This document shows positions 1 to 10,100 of a DNA stretch of 21,176 nt, piece after piece (positions within the stretch are counted from its first letter, which is position 1; every line of letters starts with the position of its first letter). The translations under genes were made by a program, and so were the position numbers. Origin of the DNA: a virus; the IMG/VR virus record IMGVR_UViG_3300027747_002967, positions 1 through 21,176 of that record; one strand, written 5' to 3'. The notes beneath the pieces were generated by a model that saw only the letters and a program-made list of their open reading frames with translations, had not been told where the DNA came from and ran no database searches.

Positions 1-2
1 GA

Positions 3-758
3 GACTCAAGTCAAGTAGATGCTGATGCAGCTATCAAGCAAGCAGATCTTGGCTACTGCGAAGCACTAGATTTTAAGTGCGCCGCGACACGCACGTGTAA
101 CGCGTGGGCAGTCGGAGGTCCAATCACATCTGCAGGCTCACGCCCAGCTCCAAAGAAAGATCGTATTCACGGCTCAAAGAAAAATAAGCCAGGAAGCGCC
201 GCAGGATCTAAGAAGATCGTTTTCTCTGCAAGAACTGAAGCAAGCCTTCGCGCTAAAGTAGAAACTCATAACAAGGGTGCGAAGCCTGGGCGTAAGGCAA
301 CCCTTCCAATGCTAAAGGCAGTTTACCGTAGAGGTTCAGGCGCGTTCTCGTCTAGCCACCGACCAGGTATGACTCGTGATGGTTGGGCAATGGCTCGCGT
401 TAATGCGTTCCTCAAACTTCTCAAGTCTGGCTCTCCTGCAAATCCAAACTATAAGCAGGACAATGATCTATTGCCTAAGGCTCACCCTAAGTCTTCTCGC
501 GCTGAGGCTTCAATAATGCAGCACGAACTTTTATCTATTGCGCTTAAGACTGCTGATGAATACGGCTCACCAGAGCACGCTATCCATGCGATGGCCGAGT
601 ACTCATCTCTAGGTTATGAGGCAATCCCTGCGCTACGCGGTGCGTGGCTACGAGGTGTAAGAGACGGGGATATCCCGTTTGAGCGAGCATACACCCTAGC
701 GACAAAACTCTATGATTCTAAGGACGCGGATTTACTCCCAAAGAAGCGTAAGGGATAG
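3..758 (+). CDS. Phage head protein, C-terminal fragment with recurrent HRPGM module (possibly portal C-terminus)
   Basis: The reading frame is open from the first bases of the window, so the gene starts upstream; an internal ATG at 309 is not needed as a start. The visible 252 residues begin with a Cys-containing stretch, then a Lys/Ser/Ala-rich linker, then a compact basic module with the signature VYRRGSGAFSSSHRPGM, WAMARVNAFLKLL and QDNDLLPKAHP (about 340-490). I recognise that module from structural genes of many tailed phages; its biochemical role is unknown to me. A helical tail (MQHELLSIALKTADEYG onward) and a basic end, LPKKRKG, follow. It lies immediately upstream of the giant gene and two genes before the protease, where a portal gene would be expected. 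Portal identity is an inference from position only. Confidence 0.7.
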   Translation, partial: DSSQVDADAAIKQADLGYCEALDFKCAATRTCNAWAVGGPITSAGSRPAPKKDRIHGSKKNKPGSAAGSKKIVFSARTEASLRAKVETHNKGAKPGRKATLPMLKAVYRRGSGAFSSSHRPGMTRDGWAMARVNAFLKLLKSGSPANPNYKQDNDLLPKAHPKSSRAEASIMQHELLSIALKTADEYGSPEHAIHAMAEYSSLGYEAIPALRGAWLRGVRDGDIPFERAYTLATKLYDSKDADLLPKKRKG

Positions 759-769
759 GTATCATCTAG

Positions 770-3700
770 ATGGATGCACCTCTAAACGACAAGATTGAGC
801 GTATGCTCAAGCGCAAGGCAGCTCGTAAGAAAAAAGACAGTAACTTTTTACCTGTCTTCTCTTTGCATGAGCAAGTCTTATCTCTCGTCAAGGATGCAAA
901 CTCTAAGGTATCCGAGGAGCGTCATGTAACTCCGCGCGCCGCGCTTATCGTAATGAATCGTGCACTTGCAGATCTATCAACACTTGACGACGAGGCGCGC
1001 AACTTTGCGGTCCTCAAGGAGGTATCACGCTTCCTTAGTGTTGCAACAAAGACATTTACAGCCAGCGAGACAAGTAACACAGATTTGCTAGTCGCAGGCC
1101 ACCCTCTATCTTCTCTTAACGCGTCGCTTTCTGCCGAGGAATTTCTTGCAAAGAACGCGCAGTGGATTGCAGCTGATACTTCCATCGACGAGTCTATTCG
1201 TCCACTAGTTGCCTCAGCTCACGGAGCAATGCCAGGGTCTATCGAGCGTGAACATGCGTTTGCTCGACTCAATGCAAACAAGACTCTTCTTGCGTCATAC
1301 TTTAAGCTTGACAACCTTTCACCTATTATTGCAGCGTTTAGCAGCGGAAACTCGTCCGCGGCTCGTCGCGCACGCGTTGCTCTACAGTGGCGTGACAAGA
1401 AGGGCCGCTGGGTTGAAATGGGACGCGGTGTTAACTTCCGTTTCCGTTTGCCTGACGGCTCAATTCAAGTTGGCAGCGGAGACTATATCGGCGCCGGCGG
1501 AGATACTCGTATCGAGAATACGCCTAAAGGCCCGTCACTTGTTGCAGACTCAGGACTTATCGAAGTATCAGGAGTTCCTGGACTTCGACCAGGGCTTTAT
1601 GTTATTAAAAGTGGTAACGCCCAGGTATACCAGGCACGTATTCCTGGACATGCGGCTCCAGAGAAACCTTCGTTTAAAGATCAACTCGACAAAAATATTC
1701 CTACGCTAGCGGAGCTTACTGCAACACGTAAAGACGCGCCAATCGGTTGGCACTATCAAAATGGGATGTATATATCAGACGATAACTACGCTGTCGTCAT
1801 TGACCGCAGCGGGCGTCCACATTCTGTACTACGTCTAGACGCAAATGGGCGTCCAACCGGAGAAGCTATTGCGCGAGTTAGCAGCTGGGCAGAAGCTAAC
1901 GCAGCTATGTCTAAGGACGAACCATCATTTGATAAGTATATTGCTGGCCAAGAAGCAAAAGCCACAGAAGGTCAACTTCCTCTTGGTAAAATTCCTGGCG
2001 CTACAGCTAAGGACGTTATTAACCCACAAGACATCCTTAAGATGCAAGAACAGCGCATGCAGGAGAACAAGGCAATTGACGCAGGCAAGCCTGCGCCTCA
2101 ACCACTTGGAAATAAAGATCTTAACGGAAATGTAGTTCCTGACGGCTGGGTACGTGATCCAAATAACGACACACACTACTCTCGTGAACTTCCATTGCGC
2201 GACGGTGGAACTTATCCAGTTCTTGCGTATTTAACTGGAGACGGTAAATATATCGCCGGGCATGCATCTGGGTGGATCCCTGAGCCTGGAACAGACGGCC
2301 GTGGTGGCGCACAGAAGTTTGACTCATGGAGCCAGATTGAAACACAAGGTCTTCCAGGTCTAGTTGACTATCTCAATTCGACGTTTACCAAGGATAACCC
2401 AATTGAGTTTACTCCGTCTAAAGAGACTGTAAAAAGCAAGGCAGTAAAGAAAGTTGCAACTGTTCCTTCAAATAATAAGTCAAACGCAGAAAAAGTTGTT
2501 AATACCAGTGCGCCTACAGCCCCTGCGCTATTCCCAGACTTTACAGCGCCAAATGGAGCATTCAAACTTAATACTGCAAACTACGATGTTCAAGGACGCG
2601 TAGATGAAGCAAGCAGAGACTTTACAGACAACCCAAAGAAGCTAGCAACTAAGTTTACTCCGCAGGAACTTGTTCAGGCGTTGTCACAGGCGCTGCTGGG
2701 GAACTCTACAGATGCAGCCATAGCAGAAATTCTTAACGCAAACGTTGATAGCAATAACGATATGGTTGACCCTGCAGCTATTCCAAATAACGTTGACATT
2801 CCGCAGGTAAACGTTGGACAGCCTTCAGGTGCAGGCCAACTAGAGTTTAGCGCAGGTGCAGAGTATGTGCCTGCTGAGGCGCTGTTTAACGCTTTATGGG
2901 AAGCTGGATTAGACCCTAACCGCGTCATCGCAAACATCTATGACTCGGCTAACGGCAATAATGATAACCTTAATAAGATTATCGAGGCACAAGGCGGAAA
3001 GCCTTCAGCTGACGAGACACAGCTTGTTGATTCTATAATGCAGGAAATACGTCAACTTAAAGACGCAACTAAGCCTGGCGATAATCCTATTGCAAACCAA
3101 AAAGACGCTAATGCTAAACCTGAGCCTTTGCCAGGGAAGCTTATTGAAAATCTACCAATTGACTTCCAAAACCCAGACTATTACATTCCAGATCCAAATG
3201 CGTACGTGCCATCTCAGCCTACAGTCGATAACAATGGCTACACAGACAATCCGCAAATTCTTGCGCAGGATTATTACACTGCAGATCTTGTCGAGCAACT
3301 TATATCTGGAATCACCGACGGGTCAGGCGCTGCGCTTCTAGCATTTGACAACATCACCGTTGAAGTTCCAATTGAGTCAATGCGCGACGCACTTCAGTAT
3401 CAAGGTGTTAATACAAATCAGATTCTTCTTGATCTTAAGAAAGAATCAAACAATATGGATACTACGTCTCCTTCTCCTTCGTCTTCTGAAAGTCCAACTC
3501 TTCAGGCGCATTCACAGATGATTAAAGATCTCATTGAACAAACTGGTAACACAGTTGATCCTGAGACAGCAAATAAGATTCGTGATGCAATAGACCAAAA
3601 AGGACTTCTTGACTGGTCTGAGGCAAACAAGTCGGAGATCATCGACGCAATTGCAGAAGTCGCCGGTCCTGCTATCCTTAACCCAGCGCCTACTCCCGCT

Positions 3701-6508
3701 GCTGAGCGTAGATTCCCTCCTACAACAGGAGAGCGTCAAGCTATAGAAACTCCAGTAGCTCCAGCGCCAGCTCAAGCGCCTACACCACAAGCTGGACCTC
3801 CTACAACAGGGCAGCGTCAAGCGCCAGAAGTAGCGCAACCTGTAGAGACAGTAAGTGTAGATTCTCCTGCAGCTAATAACCCAGCGCCTGTCTACCCGGG
3901 ACCAGAAAATCGTGGGTATCACCCAGACAACACAGTTCTTGATATTGCAGGTAAGGTTATGGGCAAGGGAACACGTATTCGTGCTTCTCGTGATGGCCGC
4001 ACTGGAACAGTTATCGCAGTTCAAAATATTGACTCACGCACAGGTGAACGTATTCCTTATGTTCGTGTGCGTTTTGACGACGGGTCAGTAGCAGTTCGCT
4101 CTGCACTTAAGGTACGAGCAACTGGAGATGCGCAGCAGGCAGTTCCTAATGAAGCTCAGCGACAGGCACCTACTCCTCCGCCAGTTCCAGATGTATCATC
4201 ACGCCTTGACGCACCGGTTCTTAACCCTGGAGCAATTGCAACTGAAGGAAATATCCAAGGTGTTAACGATCTTGGAACTACTCCAGATCGTCTAAAAGAA
4301 TTCACAAATCCCGATGCAAAACAAAGCGACTACTCTGTCTGGGGTCTGCGCGCGGGAGAAATTGCTAGGGCAGCTCAAGATCGTGTAACTCTTGAAAGTA
4401 TTAAGCAGGCAGCTATTGATCATCAACTAGCTATCCTCGAGTTCCGTGCGGCTCCTGCAGCACAAAAAGAAGCGCTATCTTTAGAAGTCACTAAGAAAAA
4501 AGAGCAGCTTGACGCGATGATGAAGGATACCTACGGTGTTCGCGATGGCGTAACGTTTGGAAAGAATAACTACTCGCTAACATTTGGTGGATTTAATGTA
4601 TTCTTAAGCGGAACAAAGGAAGAACTACAAGCTGGCAATCAGCCCGTGAGTCTTAGTATCGCAATGAATGTTTTAGACTCTAATGGCAGAAGCATCGGAA
4701 CGATAAATAGAACAGTTAGTGGTAAATCAGCTGTAGATCCTAATACAGGAGCTAACAACTTCGAGTGGCAGGTAAAGAATAACTACCTAGCTATAAATAA
4801 CGCTAAGGATAAAAAATCTGGATTTGCTACAGCGTATAACCGTTTTATGGAAGATTGGTATATCGCCAATGGAGTTAAGGAAATTCATGTGCAGGCTGCA
4901 GGTGGAGGAAGCTACCAAGGTGGATTTGTCTGGGCGCTAAACGGATTTAACTGGGAAACTCCTGCCAGTGCAGAGAGTGAAGTATTTACACGATTAAGAC
5001 TGATGCGACGTGTAGCTACGGACAAAGGTGTAATTGCACAGATTGAACGTCTACAGGAAAAAGCAACAGCGGCTAAACTTCGTGACGGCGGATTAGATCT
5101 AAATAAGACGCCAACTCCTATGGAGCTTGCTCTTGTTGGTTGGTATCCAGGTGCAAAGACCTGGACCGGTAAAGATCTTATGGCAAGAAATGGCTGGATG
5201 GGCGTCAAGCGACTTGATCCTACAGTCAAGGAGCAAGTACAGTCAGTAAATTATGATCAGATTCGTGCAGCGCGTAAGCGTATAGAGGCAAAAGAAAATA
5301 AGCCTAACGTCGGTCGTGAATTTGTCATGACTGCAAACAGTAACGAGTTTGGCAATAAGAACTCAGAGCTTGGGCAGTACTTAGCTGAAATCAGAGACGT
5401 ACTGCAAAACAATAGATCTCTAGCAGTTCTTTCTCCAGCTGCAAAGACAGCGCTTAATACATATGTTACAAAACAACTTTTAACTAAGGAAGGAAGAGAT
5501 CTGCCAATGCAGGACATCTTCCAACTACGTAAGGCACTTCACGCCGAGGCTAAGGCAGACAACCCTCTACTTAATTCTACCGACTTTGGCGTAGGAACAG
5601 ATCTTGCTAGTGCTACTATAGAAGACATCTCGCAAAATAAGGTTAAAGGCTTTGATATTAAACGTCTTGGCATGTATGAGTCAGGTTACAACGACACATG
5701 GCTTGCTACTCATGTTGCATCGGGACAACGCTTCTATGTCAAGAAGGATGATCTAGCAACTAACTATGATATTAGTGGACCTCTTTCCGAGATTGCCGCA
5801 ACTAATATCGCGCGCGGTATTGGATTTGAAGGAGCATACAACACGCTAGTAAGCAGTGATAATCCTAATGTTCTTGTTATGCAGGAAGCTGGATCTACAC
5901 TTCCTCTCGGCAGCGAGCCACGGGTTGCATCAAAGGTCTATGACGGCACGACCGGTACACTTGTAGCGCTTGATGGTAGCAAAGTAACATTTAACGGTGA
6001 TAATTTTATTAACAAGATGCATACTCCTGAAGACGCTGCACGCGTAGTTCTTCTCGATCTGCTCATCAACAATCAAGATCGCCATAATGGAAACATCCTC
6101 TACGCACTTGACGGAGTCAATCCATCTCAAATTCGTATCTTCCCAATTGACCATTCATTATCTTCTTTTGCGTTAAAGCCAGGAGATAGAAACCAGTATC
6201 TATTTGACGCTATACTTGGTGAAGGCGACGGCAAGATTTATGATCTAACAATGCCTGCGCTTACTCGCGCTATGAAGGAAGAAGATTTGCTGGCATTGTT
6301 TAGAAATGAAGCAAATAACTTACGCGAAAGTCTTAAGGATGGAAACATTCAGCTGGCTGGAAAAGAGCTTGACATGGTTATTGCCCAGTGGGGAAGCTTA
6401 AATAACTACCGCGATGCAATCAATCAGCGTCTTGACGCAATGTTGAAGCCAAATGGCGCTGTTCATGCAAGATTCCTACGCATTCTTAAGCCATCTTTCT
6501 GGAACTAA
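770..6508 (+). CDS. Giant virion-type protein (1912 aa) with C-terminal HipA/PI4K-like kinase domain
   Basis: The ATG lies 11 bases after the previous stop and has only a weak ribosome site. N-terminal helices (1-190) are followed by a beta module starting at RDKKGRWVEMG (about residue 208), two W-rich modules (about 320-380 and 455-530), two related helical repeats (about 617-743 and 823-892), Pro/Ala/Gln linkers, and an SH3/KOW-like stretch (about 1065-1115). Around 1270-1400 the strand pattern plus a G-rich turn and GGFVWALNGFNW resemble a GNAT acetyltransferase. The C-terminal 280 residues look like an atypical kinase: K1658/K1659, E1674, QDRHNGN with D1770 and N1775, and IDHS with D1794. 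The 5-residue D-to-N and 19-residue N-to-D spacings fit the HipA/PI4K type. No signal peptide or membrane segment is seen. Its place between head genes suggests a head-internal, possibly injected protein; the substrate is unknown. Confidence 0.85.
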   Translation: MDAPLNDKIERMLKRKAARKKKDSNFLPVFSLHEQVLSLVKDANSKVSEERHVTPRAALIVMNRALADLSTLDDEARNFAVLKEVSRFLSVATKTFTASETSNTDLLVAGHPLSSLNASLSAEEFLAKNAQWIAADTSIDESIRPLVASAHGAMPGSIEREHAFARLNANKTLLASYFKLDNLSPIIAAFSSGNSSAARRARVALQWRDKKGRWVEMGRGVNFRFRLPDGSIQVGSGDYIGAGGDTRIENTPKGPSLVADSGLIEVSGVPGLRPGLYVIKSGNAQVYQARIPGHAAPEKPSFKDQLDKNIPTLAELTATRKDAPIGWHYQNGMYISDDNYAVVIDRSGRPHSVLRLDANGRPTGEAIARVSSWAEANAAMSKDEPSFDKYIAGQEAKATEGQLPLGKIPGATAKDVINPQDILKMQEQRMQENKAIDAGKPAPQPLGNKDLNGNVVPDGWVRDPNNDTHYSRELPLRDGGTYPVLAYLTGDGKYIAGHASGWIPEPGTDGRGGAQKFDSWSQIETQGLPGLVDYLNSTFTKDNPIEFTPSKETVKSKAVKKVATVPSNNKSNAEKVVNTSAPTAPALFPDFTAPNGAFKLNTANYDVQGRVDEASRDFTDNPKKLATKFTPQELVQALSQALLGNSTDAAIAEILNANVDSNNDMVDPAAIPNNVDIPQVNVGQPSGAGQLEFSAGAEYVPAEALFNALWEAGLDPNRVIANIYDSANGNNDNLNKIIEAQGGKPSADETQLVDSIMQEIRQLKDATKPGDNPIANQKDANAKPEPLPGKLIENLPIDFQNPDYYIPDPNAYVPSQPTVDNNGYTDNPQILAQDYYTADLVEQLISGITDGSGAALLAFDNITVEVPIESMRDALQYQGVNTNQILLDLKKESNNMDTTSPSPSSSESPTLQAHSQMIKDLIEQTGNTVDPETANKIRDAIDQKGLLDWSEANKSEIIDAIAEVAGPAILNPAPTPAAERRFPPTTGERQAIETPVAPAPAQAPTPQAGPPTTGQRQAPEVAQPVETVSVDSPAANNPAPVYPGPENRGYHPDNTVLDIAGKVMGKGTRIRASRDGRTGTVIAVQNIDSRTGERIPYVRVRFDDGSVAVRSALKVRATGDAQQAVPNEAQRQAPTPPPVPDVSSRLDAPVLNPGAIATEGNIQGVNDLGTTPDRLKEFTNPDAKQSDYSVWGLRAGEIARAAQDRVTLESIKQAAIDHQLAILEFRAAPAAQKEALSLEVTKKKEQLDAMMKDTYGVRDGVTFGKNNYSLTFGGFNVFLSGTKEELQAGNQPVSLSIAMNVLDSNGRSIGTINRTVSGKSAVDPNTGANNFEWQVKNNYLAINNAKDKKSGFATAYNRFMEDWYIANGVKEIHVQAAGGGSYQGGFVWALNGFNWETPASAESEVFTRLRLMRRVATDKGVIAQIERLQEKATAAKLRDGGLDLNKTPTPMELALVGWYPGAKTWTGKDLMARNGWMGVKRLDPTVKEQVQSVNYDQIRAARKRIEAKENKPNVGREFVMTANSNEFGNKNSELGQYLAEIRDVLQNNRSLAVLSPAAKTALNTYVTKQLLTKEGRDLPMQDIFQLRKALHAEAKADNPLLNSTDFGVGTDLASATIEDISQNKVKGFDIKRLGMYESGYNDTWLATHVASGQRFYVKKDDLATNYDISGPLSEIAATNIARGIGFEGAYNTLVSSDNPNVLVMQEAGSTLPLGSEPRVASKVYDGTTGTLVALDGSKVTFNGDNFINKMHTPEDAARVVLLDLLINNQDRHNGNILYALDGVNPSQIRIFPIDHSLSSFALKPGDRNQYLFDAILGEGDGKIYDLTMPALTRAMKEEDLLALFRNEANNLRESLKDGNIQLAGKELDMVIAQWGSLNNYRDAINQRLDAMLKPNGAVHARFLRILKPSFWN

Positions 6509-6517
6509 GGAGACATA

Positions 6518-7111
6518 ATGATAAAAGTAATTCGCGGGTATGACTCACAGGACAATTCACATATGTTCTCAATTATGGCTACAGATAAAGGATTTTCCTA
6601 CATCTTTAGAGATGACAAGAATCCTATGTTTGATTCCGCTAAGCGCGTAGAGCTTCTCATGAGCAAGATAGACAAAGATCCAAAAACTTTAAAGATTGAT
6701 GATTACCTAGCTATTGCAACTATCGGCTTATCTAACTTTTTCTTTTCTGCACCTATAGACGAAGCAAGCGAAAAGACTGCAATCTCAAGCGAAAAGCTTT
6801 CTATGCAGAGAGTATACGAAGATGAGCAAGGCCACGATATAGGGACAGGACTCGCCGTTGCGTCAGACGATATGGACCAAGTATTCCAAGACTATCCTGA
6901 ACTTTACGAGCAGCTTTCAAGTGAAGATCCAGAGCAAGAAATCACAGCCTCTGGTATGATTGAACTAGTATTTGCTGCGCTTGGCTCGGTAGATCCAAAT
7001 GGGCCTAATGCATGGCTGTTAGATTACATGGATGGTCAAACAGCAGACGGATTTGTAGGAGATATAGTGTTTGACGCTCAACCCGGAAATAACGAAACAG
7101 GGAAGAAGTAA
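6518..7111 (+). CDS. Small acidic protein of unknown function
   Basis: This 197-aa protein has a good ribosome site, AAGGAG at 6507-6512, five bases before the ATG and overlapping the stop of the giant gene, so the two are translationally linked. The N-terminus looks like a small alpha/beta fold (IRGYDSQDNSHMFSIMATD, then FSYIFRDD). The centre and C-terminus are acidic and helical (DDMDQVFQDYPELYEQL, EDPEQEI). It contains EITASGMIELV near residue 143, matching the hydrophobic-T-A-S pattern found at module borders in the neighbouring protease gene. I do not recognise a family. One base separates its stop from the next start. It may be a head assembly or head-internal protein, or a partner of the kinase protein upstream, but nothing in the sequence decides this. 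Confidence 0.8.
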   Translation: MIKVIRGYDSQDNSHMFSIMATDKGFSYIFRDDKNPMFDSAKRVELLMSKIDKDPKTLKIDDYLAIATIGLSNFFFSAPIDEASEKTAISSEKLSMQRVYEDEQGHDIGTGLAVASDDMDQVFQDYPELYEQLSSEDPEQEITASGMIELVFAALGSVDPNGPNAWLLDYMDGQTADGFVGDIVFDAQPGNNETGKK

Positions 7112-7112
7112 A

Positions 7113-10100
7113 ATGGATATCGTAGGTAAGAATGGTTCGCACGTTCTATTCTCTAACGAGAACAGCGGCGTTGTTATTGACGTTGAAGAAAACGTTGTAG
7201 TTGATTCTGGCCCACTGTCAGCCCTTATTGCTTCTGCAAAGTGGCAGGACGACAGCATAGAGTTTGATGAGTCTACTGCCGAGCTTGCGCAGGCTGCATT
7301 AACGACCCTGAACGTAAGCATCGTTTCATCCGCCGGTCGTATGTATACCATTCCTAAAGGCGCCCAGGAGGAAGCTAACCGTGCTTTAGACTGGCACAAG
7401 GAGTTTCATCGTGGTGGAACACCTGTAGGTCTTAACACAGCGCGTACGTTGGCGAAAGGTGGCCAAATTGGAATTGAAAAAGTTCGTCATATTGCTAAGT
7501 ATTTTCCTCGTCATGAAGTTGATAAGAAGGCGACGGGCTATAAGCCAGGTGAAGAAGGCTTTCCTTCTCGCGGGCGTATTGCGTGGGCTCTCTGGGGCGG
7601 AGACGCGGGATGGAAATGGGCGCAGACAATCGTCGAGCGCGAGAACAAAAAAGCGTTAAGAGCTGACGGTTACACAGATCACGGCTATGAAGAAGACGCG
7701 TATAACTACGCAACAGATACCAGCTATGACGCAGACGTTGACGCATTTAAGATTGCGGCAGCCACCGATAATGGAGCAGTTGAGTTTCTTGCCCGCATGC
7801 GTATGGACGGCTCTGGTATTGACCGTCTCTATAAGGTAGATGATGCTTATAACGTTTCCGTGTGGGATGCAGGGTTCTGGCACTCTATGCCAGATGTACA
7901 CTCTGACTTTGCAAGCTACGACCTAGCTCTTGACAATCCAGACGACACTGTTGAAAAAACTCACGTTGAGATTGATGCGGAGTCTGCACTCTTTATCTCT
8001 GCGTGTCTACAGGAAAATCCAGGACACTACGTCTCGTTGTTTGATATCAACTACGATGAAGCTGACATGATTATGAAGGCAGCCTCAGAGCTAGATTACA
8101 AACTTATAGATAGAGTTATTACAGCAGCGGTTGTTACTCCTTCTGATACTCCAGTAAATCAGGACGGAAACTATACTCCTGAAGAGCGTTCTGCTAAGGC
8201 TCAACAACAGGTACGTGATAAGACAGGAAGATTTGCTAAGGTTGGATCAAGAGTTGTTATCGGCGGAGATGCAGCTAAAGGCTCAGGAAATATTGTTTCA
8301 ATAGATCCTGCAAAGCAATCACTTAAGGTCCAGTTAGACTCCGGAAGTATTGTTGATGTACCGGCTGTTGCAACCGCTCCTGAAAGTGTTGTTACAGCTC
8401 CGGTAGACAACACTGTTGATGTAACCCCACTCGATACCTCTGGAATTCTAGGTCAACCTAGAGCTCCTATTGACCGTCCTAACGCAAGAATTCCTGGAAC
8501 TCTTCCAGCACTTTCTCAAGGAGACCTTGCGACTATTCTTTCAGATTGGCCAACGTGGGTTAAATCACAACGTGATGCGTTTAACGCCAATCCTGCTACT
8601 CCTAGCGCAGGTGTCCCAAACGCTACTCCTGAAAAGAAAAGAAAACTTATCACAGGACCAGGACAAGTTCCTCAACCTGCAAAAACAGAAAATCTAACAG
8701 CTCTTGAAAAGTTAACAGGCGTAAAGTTAATCACAGATCCATATATGCACCCTGTTCTTAAAAGCTTTCTAAACAAGAAGGTAAAAGGCTCGGACGGAAG
8801 CTACTATTATCCAAACAAGGTTTACTACCAACCTGTAGTTCGTGGCAGTGGCTCCTATGAGTCTCCTGAAGATGCAAAGAAAATAAAGGAACAAGAGACT
8901 AATCAAAATAAGCCTGGCAACTCTGTAGAGATGGCACCAGAAAGCAGCGACGTACAGCCTATGTTCTTTGCTGTAGTATCTCAGGATGATCCATCGGCTG
9001 TTCTAGACTTAATTTCTCTAGTCCCTGCAAGCTCTACGTCACTAGAGCCAATGACCTACGCACGTAAGGATAAGAAGTGGGTTAGAGATGAGTCCGTTCT
9101 TGCTGATATTAAGTCCGCTACTCCACCGCCTGTCGTACCTCTTGACGGAGAATCACTACAGAGCGTAATTCAGCAGGTTGATGGTGTTATCCCAGTTGTA
9201 GTCTCATCTGCTTACTCTGATTCAGACATCATTACCGTTCTATGGGGTGCTAACGGGAACGTCATGATGATGACAGCTGCTGGAGGACCAGATCGTAATC
9301 GCGGTAATGCTGAAACACTACGTCGCTATTGGACAAGCGGAAAAGGTGCGGCAAAGATTCGTTGGGGCACTAAGGGAGACTGGGCACGTTGTGTTCGTCA
9401 CCTCGCTAAGTACCTAGGACCTCGCGCTAAAGGCTATTGTCAACTTCGTCATAAGGACGCGATTGGTATCTACACCTCCACCCATGCAAAGCGTGACCGT
9501 GCTCGTAATAATTCTGTAGAAGAATTTGTCTCTGAAACACTACCAACTACCGAGGTTACTCCTCAAGATATGGGAATGGACATTGATGACATCATCAGCA
9601 CTCCTGATGACATCTATGACCCAACATTTGAACCTGACGATGAGATCATTATTCTTCTTATGGATGATGATTTAATGGCTCAGGAATGTGACTACGGTAT
9701 GACCGCAGCCGGTGGATTAGATCAAAATAGAGGCAACGCGGAAACACTTCGCCGTTACTGGACAATCGGTAAGGGTGGACTAAAGATTCGCTGGGGAACT
9801 CCCGGCGATTGGACACGTTGCTATCGACACCTAAAGAAGTACATGGGTCCACGTGCTAAGGGGTATTGCTCCTTGCGCCACCATGAAATGACAGGAATGT
9901 GGCCTGGCGATAAGAACAATCCTGGCCATAACAAAGGAGTATTTGCCATCGACGGTATTAACTCATATGAAGACGTATTATCTTCTTCTGTGCTTTCTGC
10001 TAGGGCTGCCGATGCGCGCCTGCGTGTCATTACAGCTGGGGCCGAGGTAGAGATGCCTGATGGCGCAGCATTTACAATTCCTCTCGTTATCCCAGAGGAT

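Noticed and set aside
1209-1709. Alternative + frame of 166 aa inside the giant gene
   Set aside because: The giant gene's frame carries recognisable modules here; the alternative frame has no motif or ribosome site.
3512-4024. Antisense 170-aa open frame
   Set aside because: It is rich in Cys, Arg and Trp with no domain pattern, and lies opposite a linker of the giant protein; a shadow frame.
770-6508. ADP-ribosyltransferase domain in the giant protein
   Set aside because: I looked for it because injected phage proteins such as T4 Alt carry one; no convincing R-S-E type motif set was found.
7071-7112. Earlier in-frame ATG for the protease gene
   Set aside because: It would overlap the previous gene by 41 bases; the ATG at 7113 has a nearby purine-rich site and a 1-base gap.
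7366-7383. AGGAGG followed by GTG near the start of the protease gene
   Set aside because: The GTG at 7381 is out of frame with the gene and spaced nine bases away.
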